DNA from: Shewanella atlantica
GTDB lineage: Bacteria; Pseudomonadota; Gammaproteobacteria; Enterobacterales; Shewanellaceae
Direction: 5' to 3'
Assembly (NCBI RefSeq): GCF_003966265.1
Contig: NZ_RXNV01000015.1
Location: 1-64,000 of the forward strand
Length of the DNA: 64,000 nucleotides
The first letter of the stretch is position 1; each line of letters starts with the position of its first letter. The position numbers and the translations under genes are program-made. The notes under the pieces were generated by a model. That model had not been told where the DNA came from, made no database searches, and worked only from the letters and a program-made list of their open reading frames with translations. Positions 8,310-17,877 of this stretch are shown here, piece by piece.

Positions 8310-8963
8310 ATGAATCAGTCATTACTTTCCCCTTTCGGCACAGCTATCGAACGTGTCGAAACAGCGCTGACCTCTCTCAAGCAAGGTCGCGGCGTTCTCG
8401 TTGTCGATGATGAAGATAGAGAAAATGAAGGCGATCTCATCTATTCAGCCGAAACGCTAACCAATGAACAGATGGCACTGCTTATTCGTGAGGGTAGCGG
8501 CATAGTATGTCTCTGTCTTCCCGATGAAAGAGTTAAGCATTTAGCCCTTCCTCCGATGGTCGAGAATAACTCGAGCCAGTATGGAACGGCATTTACGGTC
8601 AGCATTGAGGCAAAGGTGGGAGTCACTACGGGGGTTTCTGCCGCCGATCGTGTGACCACCATCAAAACCGCAATTGCAGACGACGCCCAACCCGACGACC
8701 TGGCTCGCCCCGGTCATGTATACCCGCTTCGCGCTCAACCCGGTGGTGTAATGACTCGCAGAGGTCATACAGAAGGGACTATCGACTTGATGGTACTAGC
8801 AGGGTTGAAGCCAGCCGGCGTGCTTTGTGAAATAACTAATCCCGATGGCACCATGGCCAGACTAGCTGAGATCATCAGTTTCGGGGAAAAACATGATCTT
8901 CCCGTTCTGACCATCGAAGATATTGTCGAATACCGCAAATCTATGATGGCCGAAGCCAGTTAA
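8310..8963 (+). CDS. ribB: 3,4-dihydroxy-2-butanone-4-phosphate synthase
   Basis: 217 residues, the length of the stand-alone RibB enzyme. The active-site loop VDDEDRENEGDL (about residues 31-42) binds the metal and ribulose 5-phosphate; RPGHVYPLRA and RRGHTEGTIDL follow at the expected places. It forms the four-carbon precursor of the riboflavin ring from ribulose 5-phosphate, releasing formate. It lacks the GTP cyclohydrolase II domain of fused RibBA proteins. It sits alone behind the FMN riboswitch, an arrangement known in Shewanella and other gammaproteobacteria where a second rib locus exists elsewhere. AAGGA precedes the ATG. Confidence 0.96.
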   Translation: MNQSLLSPFGTAIERVETALTSLKQGRGVLVVDDEDRENEGDLIYSAETLTNEQMALLIREGSGIVCLCLPDERVKHLALPPMVENNSSQYGTAFTVSIEAKVGVTTGVSAADRVTTIKTAIADDAQPDDLARPGHVYPLRAQPGGVMTRRGHTEGTIDLMVLAGLKPAGVLCEITNPDGTMARLAEIISFGEKHDLPVLTIEDIVEYRKSMMAEAS

Positions 8964-8983
8964 TCTAGCTTCGTAAAAGTAAA

Positions 8984-9019
8984 CTAAACAAAAAGCAGAA
9001 CCCCCTGCTTTTTGTTTAG
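8984..9019 (+). terminator. Terminator after ribB
   Basis: A perfect 15-bp inverted repeat (CTAAACAAAAAGCAG and complement) with a 6-base loop. The descending arm contains five Ts. It lies 20 bases after the ribB stop codon. Confidence 0.75.
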
Positions 9020-9020
9020 C

Positions 9021-9053
9021 GTCAATAACCATATGAAAACTATGGTTATTGAC
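9021..9053. repeat. Second hairpin directly after the ribB terminator
   Basis: A perfect 13-bp inverted repeat GTCAATAACCATA / TATGGTTATTGAC with a 7-base loop, one base after the terminator. There is no T tract. It may be an operator-like palindrome for the downstream GGDEF-EAL gene, about 240 bases away, or a backup RNA structure. Confidence 0.5.
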
Positions 9054-9290
9054 ACCCCCACTGTCCCGCTTATAAAACAATCACATATATCATCATTAAT
9101 AAATATAACAAAAATAATGCTTTAGTCGAATTCTTGACACATCAAAAATAAAACCGTGACCTAGATTAGACTTCCATGAAATAACTATGACACATCTATA
9201 AAGCTATGATATTTATCCGTGACCCAATATTTTACGGTCGCGATAGACACCAGAAAACACCGTAGAACAACACAGGCACGGAGCACTTAA

Positions 9291-12200
9291 ATGTCATCAG
9301 TAATGAATTGGCTTAGCTTAAAACAAAAGTTAATTTTGTTTGCTTCAATTCCAATGCTGTTACTCACACTATTTGGCTCTATGGGGATGCTGCACCTTTC
9401 AGACAGCTATCAATCCGCTCAAAAAAATGCTCTGGCCATTGAGATAACTCAAGAAGTTGAAAATCTGATTTTCGAACTACAAAAAGAGCGCGGCCTCTCC
9501 GCAGGGTATATAGGTAGTGCAGGTGATAAATACCAGAACAGGCTTACGACCCAAAGGGTCGATACCGATAAACATTTATCCCAACTGCTGACAGGTAAGG
9601 CTATTCAACAGCTTTTCCGGGCATTAAAGGGCAATTCGAATCAGCTCCCCCCCCTTCGGGACAGCTTGAATCAGATAAAAACCATGAGTCATGAGATTAT
9701 CTTAGTCCGTGAAGATGTCACTAAAAAACTGGAAAAGGAATCATTTCACTTCTACTCAGAGTTCAATCATCAGCTATTAATCTTTATCTCGCAACTACAG
9801 CAACAGACCGAAGATGTCCCCCAGGCCAGAGCCTATAACGATCTGATCAATGTCCTCATGATCCAGGAGCTGGCGGGAAAAGAGCGTGGTCTTATGAATC
9901 GGCTGCTATCGGCAAATCTTATGGAAGCCGGCGCCTATATCGGCATAAATACGATTGAGCACGAATTAGACCACGCCGTCTCTCAACTATTGTCGACTGC
10001 GATAGATGAAAACAAAGAGCTAATCAAAGACTTATTAACGAGTAAATCTAATCTCGACTATCTTCTTATGCGCAAGCATGTCAAGACTCAGATAGAGCTG
10101 ATCGAACAGGCACAAGAGATGAGTGTATCTATGGGTTATGGCGGATTGATTCATGACTTCAAGAACTATCTCTTGAGAGGAGATCAAGAGTATCTCGACA
10201 GCTTCAATATAAATCTAAAGCAGATAAACTTTCAGCTGACTAAGATCAGGCAGCACTCAGATCTTACCGATAACCAGCTTAGTGCGATCGGACAGATTGC
10301 TGAGACCATTAATAACTACGCCATACATATCGACCAGCTACGGGTACTCAAGCAACAAAAGCTCACGATAGAGGAACAGGACAACCGGATACGTATAGAC
10401 GACGAACCTATGCTCAACGCATTATCACTCCTTCAGTATCAAGCCCCCAGCGTCGACAGTGAGGTTTGGTGGGAAACTGCAAGCGAGCGGATCAATCATC
10501 TGCACAGGGTCAGCTCGGTGATCACAGACGAGGTTGCCAAACTCAGTTCTGAACAAAAAAATCAATCTATCATCTATCTCGTGATAGGGATCCTGACCGC
10601 TCTGCTAACAATCCTACTGCTCTTCCTTTTGGGACGTAGCATGGTGAGAAACTTGGTCGGTAGCATCGCCTGTATCGCCAACGATATGCAGAAGATGGCC
10701 CACGATCCTCATCTTGAGCTTACTGTGCCGGTCAGAGGCAATGATGAAATTGCCCAGATGTCTCAGGCACTGAATCTTATGCTTAAGGAGCGGCTCAAGG
10801 CCAACCGTCAGATCAGCCTGGCTGCCGCCGTATTCGACTACTCTGCAGAGGGGATCATGGTTACCGACAAAGATAACCACATTGAACTCATTAACCCCGC
10901 ATTTACTCAGATAACCGGTTATAGTCTGGAAGATGTCAAAGGCAGAAACCCATCAGTACTAAACTCCAATCAACAACCACATCATTTCTATGATTCCATG
11001 TGGAAGTCGTTGAAAGAGTTAGATAAGTGGGAAGGTGAAATCTGGAATAAACGTAAGGATGGTCAGGTCTATCCGGAATATTTAGCCATCACAGTCGTCA
11101 GAGATGAAGCGGATGAGATCACTCACCATATCGGTCTTTTTCTCGATATCAGTAATCGTAAAAAATATGAACAAGATATCTGGTATAAGACAAATTATGA
11201 TCCACTCACGAATCTGGCCAACCGCCACCAGTACACATTGAAAATTCAGCAAGAGATGTCAGTTGCAAAGCAGCAGTCTCTACAACTTGCCATTCTTTTC
11301 ATTGATCTCGACCGCTTTAAATATACCAATGATATCTATGGTCACTCCGTTGGTAACGAGCTCCTGTGTCTGGTCGCCGCCAGATTAGAGTCGCTTCTAG
11401 GTAAACATGACTTTGTCGCCCGGCTCAGTGGTGATGAATTTGTCATTATTCTCTCCAATGTGAAACACAGGAGTGAGGTGCGCCAGTTCGTTGAGGGGGT
11501 TATCGATCACCTATCCTCACCTTTCGGACTCAGTAATAATGAGTTGATGATCTCTGCCAGCGTAGGTGTGAGTCTATACCCGGAAAATGGTGATGACGGA
11601 GAGCTGTTAACCCGCAACGCCGAAACGGCTATGTATCAGGCAAAAGGCGATGGACGCAACAGTTACCGCTACTTCTCTGCAAACATGAACAGCAATATGC
11701 TGGAGCGAGTACAACTGGAGCAACGCCTAAGACGAGCCGTACTGCAGGAAGAGTTCTGTCTGTTCTATCAACCCATAGTCAACATGGACGATCGAACAGT
11801 CATAGGAGTTGAAGCGCTTATTCGCTGGCGCGATCCCAAGTATGGACTCATCTCACCGGATAAGTTTATTCCAGTTGCCGAGGAAACAGGGCTCATCGAA
11901 CCCATAGGTGAATGGGTAATACAACAAGCGCTCACCGATCTAAGCCAAATGCATGCTAATGGCTTTATGATCAACATGGCGATCAATGTCTCTGGCAGAC
12001 AACTTATCAACTCCAATCAGGCCCCCTTTAGTTCCCTGCTGGACAATATGTTGCAAAAGCACAAGATAGCACCTAAATACCTTCACATTGAGATCACCGA
12101 ATCCATGCTGATGGATGATACCGAGCAGTGTCAGCAAAAACTGGAGGCTATTCGTGATCTCGGTATCGATATCTATATTGATGACTTTGGTACCGGATAT

Positions 12201-12521
12201 TCCTCATTGAGTTACCTCAAGCGTTTTCCTATTTCGGTAATTAAGATAGATAAGAGCTTTATCGATAATATGCTGGCGCGTCAATCAGATGCCAACCTGA
12301 TCAAGGCGATTGTCATGATGGGGCAAAGCTTAGAGTTGAAACTCGTTGCCGAAGGCATAGAAACCGAGGAGCAGTGGGAGTTCTTGCAAAACTTAGGTTG
12401 TAATTTTGGCCAGGGTTATCTGATCTCAAGACCCCGACCTATCAATGAACTGACCGAGTTATTGGTCGACAACTTGAAACCGGCGCAAGAAGTTGAGCTG
12501 AAAAGGTGCTCTACGCTATAG
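9291..12521 (+). CDS. NIT-HAMP-PAS-GGDEF-EAL cyclic-di-GMP sensor protein
   Basis: 1076 residues. A membrane helix at about 13-36 is followed by a periplasmic NIT-type domain (FELQKERGLSAGYIGS is its signature), a second helix at about 425-447, HAMP, and a PAS domain around 507-620 (AAAVFDYSAEGIMVTDKDNHI). Next comes a diguanylate cyclase domain with SGDEF at 713-717 and a phosphodiesterase domain with EAL at 841-843. The EAL domain keeps DDFGTGYSSL and IKIDKSF, so hydrolysis of cyclic-di-GMP is likely. SGDEF is a tolerated variant of GGDEF, so the cyclase may be active or regulatory. NIT domains are linked to nitrate/nitrite sensing. The gene stands alone with CGGAG before the ATG. Confidence 0.93.
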   Translation: MSSVMNWLSLKQKLILFASIPMLLLTLFGSMGMLHLSDSYQSAQKNALAIEITQEVENLIFELQKERGLSAGYIGSAGDKYQNRLTTQRVDTDKHLSQLLTGKAIQQLFRALKGNSNQLPPLRDSLNQIKTMSHEIILVREDVTKKLEKESFHFYSEFNHQLLIFISQLQQQTEDVPQARAYNDLINVLMIQELAGKERGLMNRLLSANLMEAGAYIGINTIEHELDHAVSQLLSTAIDENKELIKDLLTSKSNLDYLLMRKHVKTQIELIEQAQEMSVSMGYGGLIHDFKNYLLRGDQEYLDSFNINLKQINFQLTKIRQHSDLTDNQLSAIGQIAETINNYAIHIDQLRVLKQQKLTIEEQDNRIRIDDEPMLNALSLLQYQAPSVDSEVWWETASERINHLHRVSSVITDEVAKLSSEQKNQSIIYLVIGILTALLTILLLFLLGRSMVRNLVGSIACIANDMQKMAHDPHLELTVPVRGNDEIAQMSQALNLMLKERLKANRQISLAAAVFDYSAEGIMVTDKDNHIELINPAFTQITGYSLEDVKGRNPSVLNSNQQPHHFYDSMWKSLKELDKWEGEIWNKRKDGQVYPEYLAITVVRDEADEITHHIGLFLDISNRKKYEQDIWYKTNYDPLTNLANRHQYTLKIQQEMSVAKQQSLQLAILFIDLDRFKYTNDIYGHSVGNELLCLVAARLESLLGKHDFVARLSGDEFVIILSNVKHRSEVRQFVEGVIDHLSSPFGLSNNELMISASVGVSLYPENGDDGELLTRNAETAMYQAKGDGRNSYRYFSANMNSNMLERVQLEQRLRRAVLQEEFCLFYQPIVNMDDRTVIGVEALIRWRDPKYGLISPDKFIPVAEETGLIEPIGEWVIQQALTDLSQMHANGFMINMAINVSGRQLINSNQAPFSSLLDNMLQKHKIAPKYLHIEITESMLMDDTEQCQQKLEAIRDLGIDIYIDDFGTGYSSLSYLKRFPISVIKIDKSFIDNMLARQSDANLIKAIVMMGQSLELKLVAEGIETEEQWEFLQNLGCNFGQGYLISRPRPINELTELLVDNLKPAQEVELKRCSTL

Positions 12522-12552
12522 AACAAAGTAGCAATTGCTCTAAGCGATCAAA

Positions 12553-12575
12553 AAGGAGCAGAAAGCCTGCTCCTT
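12553..12575. terminator. Bidirectional hairpin between the GGDEF-EAL gene and ferritin
   Basis: A 9-bp perfect stem AAGGAGCAG/CTGCTCCTT with a short loop, 30 bases after the plus-strand stop codon. It is flanked by A-rich sequence on the left, so it could also serve the convergent ferritin gene. Confidence 0.6.
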
Positions 12576-12621
12576 AGTCATTAGCTGAAGTGTTCCTAAT
12601 CAGGCAAAAAGCTGTTGGCGA

Positions 12622-12637
12622 ATACCAATAGGTATAA
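12622..12637. repeat. Solo ATACCAAT-GGTAT palindrome
   Basis: ATACC-AATA-GGTAT followed by AA. It closely resembles the end of the MITE at 4314 but no partner end is seen within the short space before ferritin. It is interpreted as a solo or decayed element end. Confidence 0.5.
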
Positions 12638-12662
12638 TCACCTAAGCTAGCCTATCGAAGGA

Positions 12663-13190
12663 TTACTCACCCGCAGTTGTCATTACACTGGCAGACTCTT
12701 CGATAGCCATCTGAGCCAGATCTTTATCTACGAAGAATAGCGCCTTGCCATCTTCACCTACCAAACGGATCTTATCGACAATCGACTTAAACAACTTCTC
12801 CTCTTCGTGCTGCTCAGAGACATACCATTGAAGGAAGTTAAAAGTAGAGTAATCTTGATTAGTGAAAGCCGCATGAGCGAGTGCATTAATCTTACTGGTG
12901 ATCATCTGCTCATGTTCATAGGTGTATTCAAATAACGCCAACAAAGATGAAAACTCTGACTGTGGTGCTTCAATTGCACCAAGCAATGGCATACCGCCAG
13001 TTTCACTAACATAAGTAAACAGACGATGCATATGTTGCATCTCTTCGTCTGCATGAGCGCGCATAAACTTAGCCGCACCTTCGAAACCTCTGTCTTCACA
13101 CCATGCGCTCATCTGCAGATAAAGGTTTGAAGAGAAGAACTCAACATTAATTTGAGCGTTTAATTGATCAATCATTGTTTGTGCCAGCAT
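12663..13190 (-). CDS. ftnA: Non-heme ferritin
   Basis: 175 residues from the ATG preceded by AGGAATTAAA; an upstream in-frame Met is less likely because MLAQTMIDQLN matches the normal ferritin start. The four-helix bundle carries the ferroxidase residues in NLYLQMSAWCEDRGFEGAAK and HADEEMQHMHRLF (the EEMxH pattern), with a third segment FLQWYVSEQHEEEKLF. It lacks the haem-binding Met pattern of bacterioferritin. It oxidises and stores iron in a 24-subunit shell in the cytoplasm. It is a single-gene unit. Divergent intergenic DNA of about 250 bases separates it from the efflux genes. Confidence 0.95.
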   Translation of the reverse strand: MLAQTMIDQLNAQINVEFFSSNLYLQMSAWCEDRGFEGAAKFMRAHADEEMQHMHRLFTYVSETGGMPLLGAIEAPQSEFSSLLALFEYTYEHEQMITSKINALAHAAFTNQDYSTFNFLQWYVSEQHEEEKLFKSIVDKIRLVGEDGKALFFVDKDLAQMAIEESASVMTTAGE

Positions 13191-13452
13191 TTTAATTCCT
13201 ATCACTATTTGGGCTAAGTCATTGTCATCAAGCTGGAGTGAAAAAGCAATGAAATTTACTTAAGCCACTGTTTATTAAATACAAACAATTATCATTAAAG
13301 ATTATAAAACTTAGATCTCCACCTGCACAGTAACATTTGCTAACTAAATGATGCAGACCTGTTAACAATTAGCTTTTACTATCAGTCATTAGAAAATGAC
13401 CTTCAAAGAAAGAGAGCCCTTCCCACAGACTCTCTAAGTGTCAGGAAAGACA

Positions 13453-16400
13453 ATGAATTTGACTCGAATAAGTACCCATAATCCAGCAGGCACCTTAGTC
13501 ACCCTGTTGCTGATCGCCATTTTTGGTGCCTTAGCCATCGCCAAGTTACCGATCCAGCTGCTGCCCGATATTCAGCGTCCACAAATCTCAGTGTTCAACA
13601 ATTGGCGCTCAGCAGCACCACAGGAAATGGAATCTAACATCATAGAACCTCAGGAGAATGTACTTAGACAGGTTCCCGGAGTCGTTGAGATGACCTCAAA
13701 TATCTCCCAGGGATTTGGTCGGGTCTCATTAACTTTTGAGGTGGGGAGCAATATGCAAGAGGCGATGATCAATGTGATCAACGCCCTCAATCAAACCCCG
13801 CCTCGTCCCCTCGATGCCAACGAGCCTTTTATTAATGTCGGTGGCGGTGGGGGCGCACCTAACCTGGCCTCACTACTCATTCGCATGGCCCCGGATAACC
13901 CGGATACCGATTTCGCAAAGTACCAGAAGCTCATCGACGATGTTGTAGAACCCAGACTCAGGCAGATAACCGGGGTCGGGAGCGTGCAGCTCCAGAGCAG
14001 ACGACCCAAGGAGTTGCACATTCAGTTTGATCCATATCGCGCCGCAGCACTGGGGATCACACTGGAGCAACTACGCAATACGTTATCACGGGCCGCCGAT
14101 ATCTCCGGCGGTACAGCAAACGTAGGTCGTCGCCAATACATGGTGCGATTTATCGGCCAATACACGCCGGAGAACTTAGGTAACCTGATCGTCACCTACA
14201 ACGATGGACGTCCGGTATATATCAACGAGCTCGCCGATGTCGCAGTATCCAGCGCCGAAGTTCAGGGCTTTACTAAGCGTAATGGCTATCCGGCCTATTA
14301 TATGACCATCGAAGGTACCTTCGATGCGAATACCGTCACCGTACTCAACGGTGTAAACAGAGCTATCGATGAACTGAATGCCGGAGACTTGAAAGAGGCT
14401 GGTCTGGTTATGGACCTCTCATTCGATGCCTCTATACATATCAAGCGCGCCATCTTATTGGTTAAAGGAAATTTAGCGATAGGCGTACTGTTAGCTCTTG
14501 TGATCCTGTTCGCCTTCCTGCGCAGCTTCCGTGCCACCTTAATGATCGCCTCGACCATTCCCGTCGCGCTGCTTATCGCCTTCTTCTCCCTGGAGGCCAT
14601 GGGTCGCACGCTGAATGTGATCTCTCTGGCCGGCCTTGCCTTTGCCGTCGGCTTAGTGCTCGATGCCGCCATTATTGTTCAGGAAAATATAGTGCGACTG
14701 CTGCAACGAGGTCGCGGGCTCAGAAAAGCGATTGAAGAGGGTACCGGACAGGTAAAGGGCGCGCTCATGGCATCCACGGCCACCACGGTTGCCATTTTTG
14801 TCCCCATACTGTTTATGCCGGGTGTGGAGGGGCAGCTATTCTCCGATCTGGCCCTTACACTCTCGGTTGCCGTCGTCTCATCCTTTATCAGTGCAATAAC
14901 CTTGATTCCAGTCTTTAGCCTATTGTGGCTAAAGCTCCCCGAAAAAAAGGCCTCACAGGTGGACAGGCCAAACTTATGGTCCAGGCTGACCGGGCTTATC
15001 CGCACCCTCACCGGAAATAAGAAGCGGGCGGCTATCTGGTGTGTACTACTGATCATTGGCAGTGGTTTCATGACCTTTGCATTAATGCCGCGTCCGGATT
15101 TTTTACCTCAGGCTCGCTCCGATGGCATATTTGCTTTCTTCTCTTTACCTCCCGGCTCCAACGTACAGACGCTGGAGAAAGAGGTGGGAGATGTGATTAT
15201 TGAGCGACTCAAGCCTTACTACGATAAGGAGAAGTCTCCCTATATCAAGGGTTATAACTTCTCTATGTACGCCGCATTTAACGTGCTATTTATCTATCCG
15301 GAAGATCCCTCTCAAGCCGATGAGATGATTAAACTTCTCAATGATGAGATATTAATCGGTCTGCCCGATACTCAGGCGTTTACCAACCGGGGTTCACTGC
15401 TGCAGTTTGGCTTTAACGGTGGCCGGGCGATCAATATCGATCTTCAGGGCCCGGATATGGAAGCCTTGATGACCTCTGCAGGTAAAGGGATGAAGCTTAT
15501 CACCGATGCGCTTCCCGGTGCCGTCGTTCGGCCACTGCCGGGACTATCCATGGCCCAACCTGAACTTCAGCTTATTCCTAACGAACGACGACTCGCTCAG
15601 GCCGGCGTCGATAGAACCCAGATAGCCAATGCCATTCGAGCCTATACATCCGGCCTGTTTGTCGGAGAGTACTTCGATGGTAACGAACGCATGGATATTC
15701 TGTTAAAAGGCCCCAAATGGCAGGTTCCGGAGCAACTATCGGCAACGCCTGTTTATACCCAGGCTGCGGGTATTCAAACAATAGGCGAACTGGCAAAAAT
15801 TAAACGTACCGTGGGTCCGACTCAGCTACAAAGAGTTAATGGCAAACGTAGCGTCAGTTTATTGATATTTCCACCAGCCGATATGTCATTGGATGAAGCA
15901 TTGGAGACCATCAATGAGAAGGCGATCCCCAGCCTGAAAGCCAGTTTGCCTGCGAACAGCTCACTCAAGTTCCGGGGCAGCGCCGACAAGCTGGATCAAA
16001 CAATAAAAGATATGGGGGCTAACTTCCTGCTTGCCGTCATTATTCTGTTCCTGCTGATGTCCGCCATGTTTAAATCGGCTAAAGACAGCCTGCTGGTACT
16101 GCTCTCGATGCCATTGGCCATCTGCGGTGGCGTACTCAGCCTTAGACTACTAAACTTGTTTAGCTTTCAAAGCTTAGATCTACTGACGATGATCGGCTTC
16201 ATCATCTTGTTGGGCTTAGTGGTCAACAACGCCATCCTGTTAGTCGATCAGACGCGCCAGGGAACCAGGGATGGACTCAATATCGACGACGCTATCTATC
16301 AGGCTGTTGCCACGCGGGCGCGTCCTGTCTATATGAGCACACTCACTTCTATCTTTGGCATGTTGCCACTCATGCTGGTACCTGGCGTCGGTAGCGAAAT

Positions 16401-16569
16401 CTATCGGGGGCTTGCGGCCGTCATTGTTGGCGGCATGACATTCAGTGCCCTGTTTACCCTGATATTAATGCCGAGTTTATTGAGGTTAACGCACCTGTTG
16501 GCACGCAACACTCAAACCACTCACAGCCCTTTAACTCATTCTAATGCAACCGAATCCGGAGCCAAGTGA
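13453..16569 (+). CDS. RND-family efflux pump permease
   Basis: The ATG at 13453 has AGGA six bases before it and is preferred over an upstream GTG, giving 1038 residues. The N-terminus ISTHNPAGTLVTLLLIAIFGALAI is the first membrane helix, and PEILLPDIQ-like sequence (KLPIQLLPDIQRP) begins the periplasmic porter domain. The helix with VGLVLDAAIIVQENI corresponds to TM4, which bears the proton-relay acidic residues. A second half repeats the fold (TMIGFIILLGLVVNNAILLVDQTR). It is a proton-driven exporter of the HAE1/hydrophobic-compound type rather than a heavy-metal CzcA. The membrane fusion partner follows with a one-base overlap. Confidence 0.95.
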   Translation: MNLTRISTHNPAGTLVTLLLIAIFGALAIAKLPIQLLPDIQRPQISVFNNWRSAAPQEMESNIIEPQENVLRQVPGVVEMTSNISQGFGRVSLTFEVGSNMQEAMINVINALNQTPPRPLDANEPFINVGGGGGAPNLASLLIRMAPDNPDTDFAKYQKLIDDVVEPRLRQITGVGSVQLQSRRPKELHIQFDPYRAAALGITLEQLRNTLSRAADISGGTANVGRRQYMVRFIGQYTPENLGNLIVTYNDGRPVYINELADVAVSSAEVQGFTKRNGYPAYYMTIEGTFDANTVTVLNGVNRAIDELNAGDLKEAGLVMDLSFDASIHIKRAILLVKGNLAIGVLLALVILFAFLRSFRATLMIASTIPVALLIAFFSLEAMGRTLNVISLAGLAFAVGLVLDAAIIVQENIVRLLQRGRGLRKAIEEGTGQVKGALMASTATTVAIFVPILFMPGVEGQLFSDLALTLSVAVVSSFISAITLIPVFSLLWLKLPEKKASQVDRPNLWSRLTGLIRTLTGNKKRAAIWCVLLIIGSGFMTFALMPRPDFLPQARSDGIFAFFSLPPGSNVQTLEKEVGDVIIERLKPYYDKEKSPYIKGYNFSMYAAFNVLFIYPEDPSQADEMIKLLNDEILIGLPDTQAFTNRGSLLQFGFNGGRAINIDLQGPDMEALMTSAGKGMKLITDALPGAVVRPLPGLSMAQPELQLIPNERRLAQAGVDRTQIANAIRAYTSGLFVGEYFDGNERMDILLKGPKWQVPEQLSATPVYTQAAGIQTIGELAKIKRTVGPTQLQRVNGKRSVSLLIFPPADMSLDEALETINEKAIPSLKASLPANSSLKFRGSADKLDQTIKDMGANFLLAVIILFLLMSAMFKSAKDSLLVLLSMPLAICGGVLSLRLLNLFSFQSLDLLTMIGFIILLGLVVNNAILLVDQTRQGTRDGLNIDDAIYQAVATRARPVYMSTLTSIFGMLPLMLVPGVGSEIYRGLAAVIVGGMTFSALFTLILMPSLLRLTHLLARNTQTTHSPLTHSNATESGAK

Positions 16570-17681
16570 TGAAACTGCTTACTTTTATCCCAACGATTAT
16601 CACATTATCACTGACTCTGTCACTGCTCTCCCCTCAGAGCGCCATAGCTGCCGAAGGGGATAAAAAAGAGGAGACTCCCCCTAGCTTAGTCAGTGTTGTT
16701 TCAGTAGAGAATCGGGCTCTCTCTCCCAAGATCATGGTCATAGGCTCGGTTCACTCCCGTAGCAGCGCCGAGTTAACTGCAGGTATAGACGGTAAATTGG
16801 AGTGGGTCCAGGAGGCGGGCACCCGAGTAAAGGCAGGAGAAGTGGTCGCCAAACTAGAACAGACAAGATTAGCCTTGCAAAAAGAGCAGCAAGAGGCACA
16901 AATAGAATATGAACGAGTCGGTCTGACACGGCTTGAGCGCGAATACCGACGCCTGCAAAAATTGATCGTCAGCAAGAGTGCTTCCGAAACCGAATTGGAT
17001 AAATCGCGTTCAGACAGAGATCTGGCAGCTGCCAACCTTAAACTGGCACAGATAAAGCTGAAGATGATCATGGACGATATCAGCCGCACCGAAGTCAAAG
17101 CCCCCTTCTCCGGCATCATCACCGAACGTAAACACCAGGCCGGTGAAGATATCAGCCGCTCGGTCTCAATCATCGCTATGACAGATCCCGATAACTTAGA
17201 GATACGTCTGCACGCGCCTCTGAAACATAGCCGACGGGTAAAGGTGGGAGATGAGCTTCATATCTATCACACGGAAGGTGAGTTTCAGGCCAATATACGT
17301 AGCCTGATCCCCGTATCGGATATCCGCTCACAAACCTTCGAGGCTCGTATCGATCTGCCAATCGAAATGCAAGATGCATTCAGTGTTGGCGAACTTGTCT
17401 CTCTGGCTCTGCCTATAGCACCTAAACAGCTCACCACCTTAGTGCCAAGAGATGCTATCGTGCTTCGCTCGGCGGGGGCCCATCTGTTTAAGATAGACAC
17501 CAACAATAAAGCGGTGAAGATCCCGGTTGAACTCGGCGATGGTGAAGGTGACTGGATAGCCGTCAATGGCGAACTGACCGATAGCGACACAGTCGTGATT
17601 CGTGGTGCCGAAACCTTACAAGATGGTCAGCAAGTTAAGCTTCAGGCCCTCCCGGGAGAGGCGGTCGCAACGGCTGGCTAA
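16569..17681 (+). CDS. RND efflux periplasmic adaptor (membrane fusion protein)
   Basis: The ATG overlaps the permease stop codon by one base (TGATG), giving 370 residues. A Sec signal (about residues 1-28, ending SAIAA) is followed by a biotinyl-lipoyl-like half (GKLEWVQEAGTRVKAGEVVAKLEQ), a coiled-coil hairpin rich in Lys/Glu/Arg (about residues 95-160), the second lipoyl half (VKAPFSGIITERKHQAGEDIS), and beta-barrel domains. It bridges the pump to an outer-membrane channel. No TolC-type channel gene is next to it, so the pump probably uses one from elsewhere. The order pump-then-adaptor is the reverse of the usual arrangement. Confidence 0.94.
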   Translation: MKLLTFIPTIITLSLTLSLLSPQSAIAAEGDKKEETPPSLVSVVSVENRALSPKIMVIGSVHSRSSAELTAGIDGKLEWVQEAGTRVKAGEVVAKLEQTRLALQKEQQEAQIEYERVGLTRLEREYRRLQKLIVSKSASETELDKSRSDRDLAAANLKLAQIKLKMIMDDISRTEVKAPFSGIITERKHQAGEDISRSVSIIAMTDPDNLEIRLHAPLKHSRRVKVGDELHIYHTEGEFQANIRSLIPVSDIRSQTFEARIDLPIEMQDAFSVGELVSLALPIAPKQLTTLVPRDAIVLRSAGAHLFKIDTNNKAVKIPVELGDGEGDWIAVNGELTDSDTVVIRGAETLQDGQQVKLQALPGEAVATAG

Positions 17682-17706
17682 CGTATAACCTAAGGTATAA
17701 CTATAA

Positions 17707-17731
17707 ATACAGCCCCTGAGCCGGGCTGTAT
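17707..17731 (+). terminator. Weak hairpin after the efflux operon
   Basis: A 9-bp perfect stem ATACAGCCC/GGGCTGTAT with a 7-base loop, 25 bases after the adaptor stop. The sequence after it is CCCC rather than a T-run, so termination strength is doubtful. Confidence 0.45.
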
Positions 17732-17877
17732 CCCCTTCGAAATACAATTTCATACAATTCTTATTCATACCGATTAAAAACTGCAGTTGAGATCATGGCC
17801 TTCTTGATTCACCGTGGCATAATGAGCAGCAACTTTTGACTCTATTCGCCTGTATTCACGTATCTTAAGGTAGCCCG

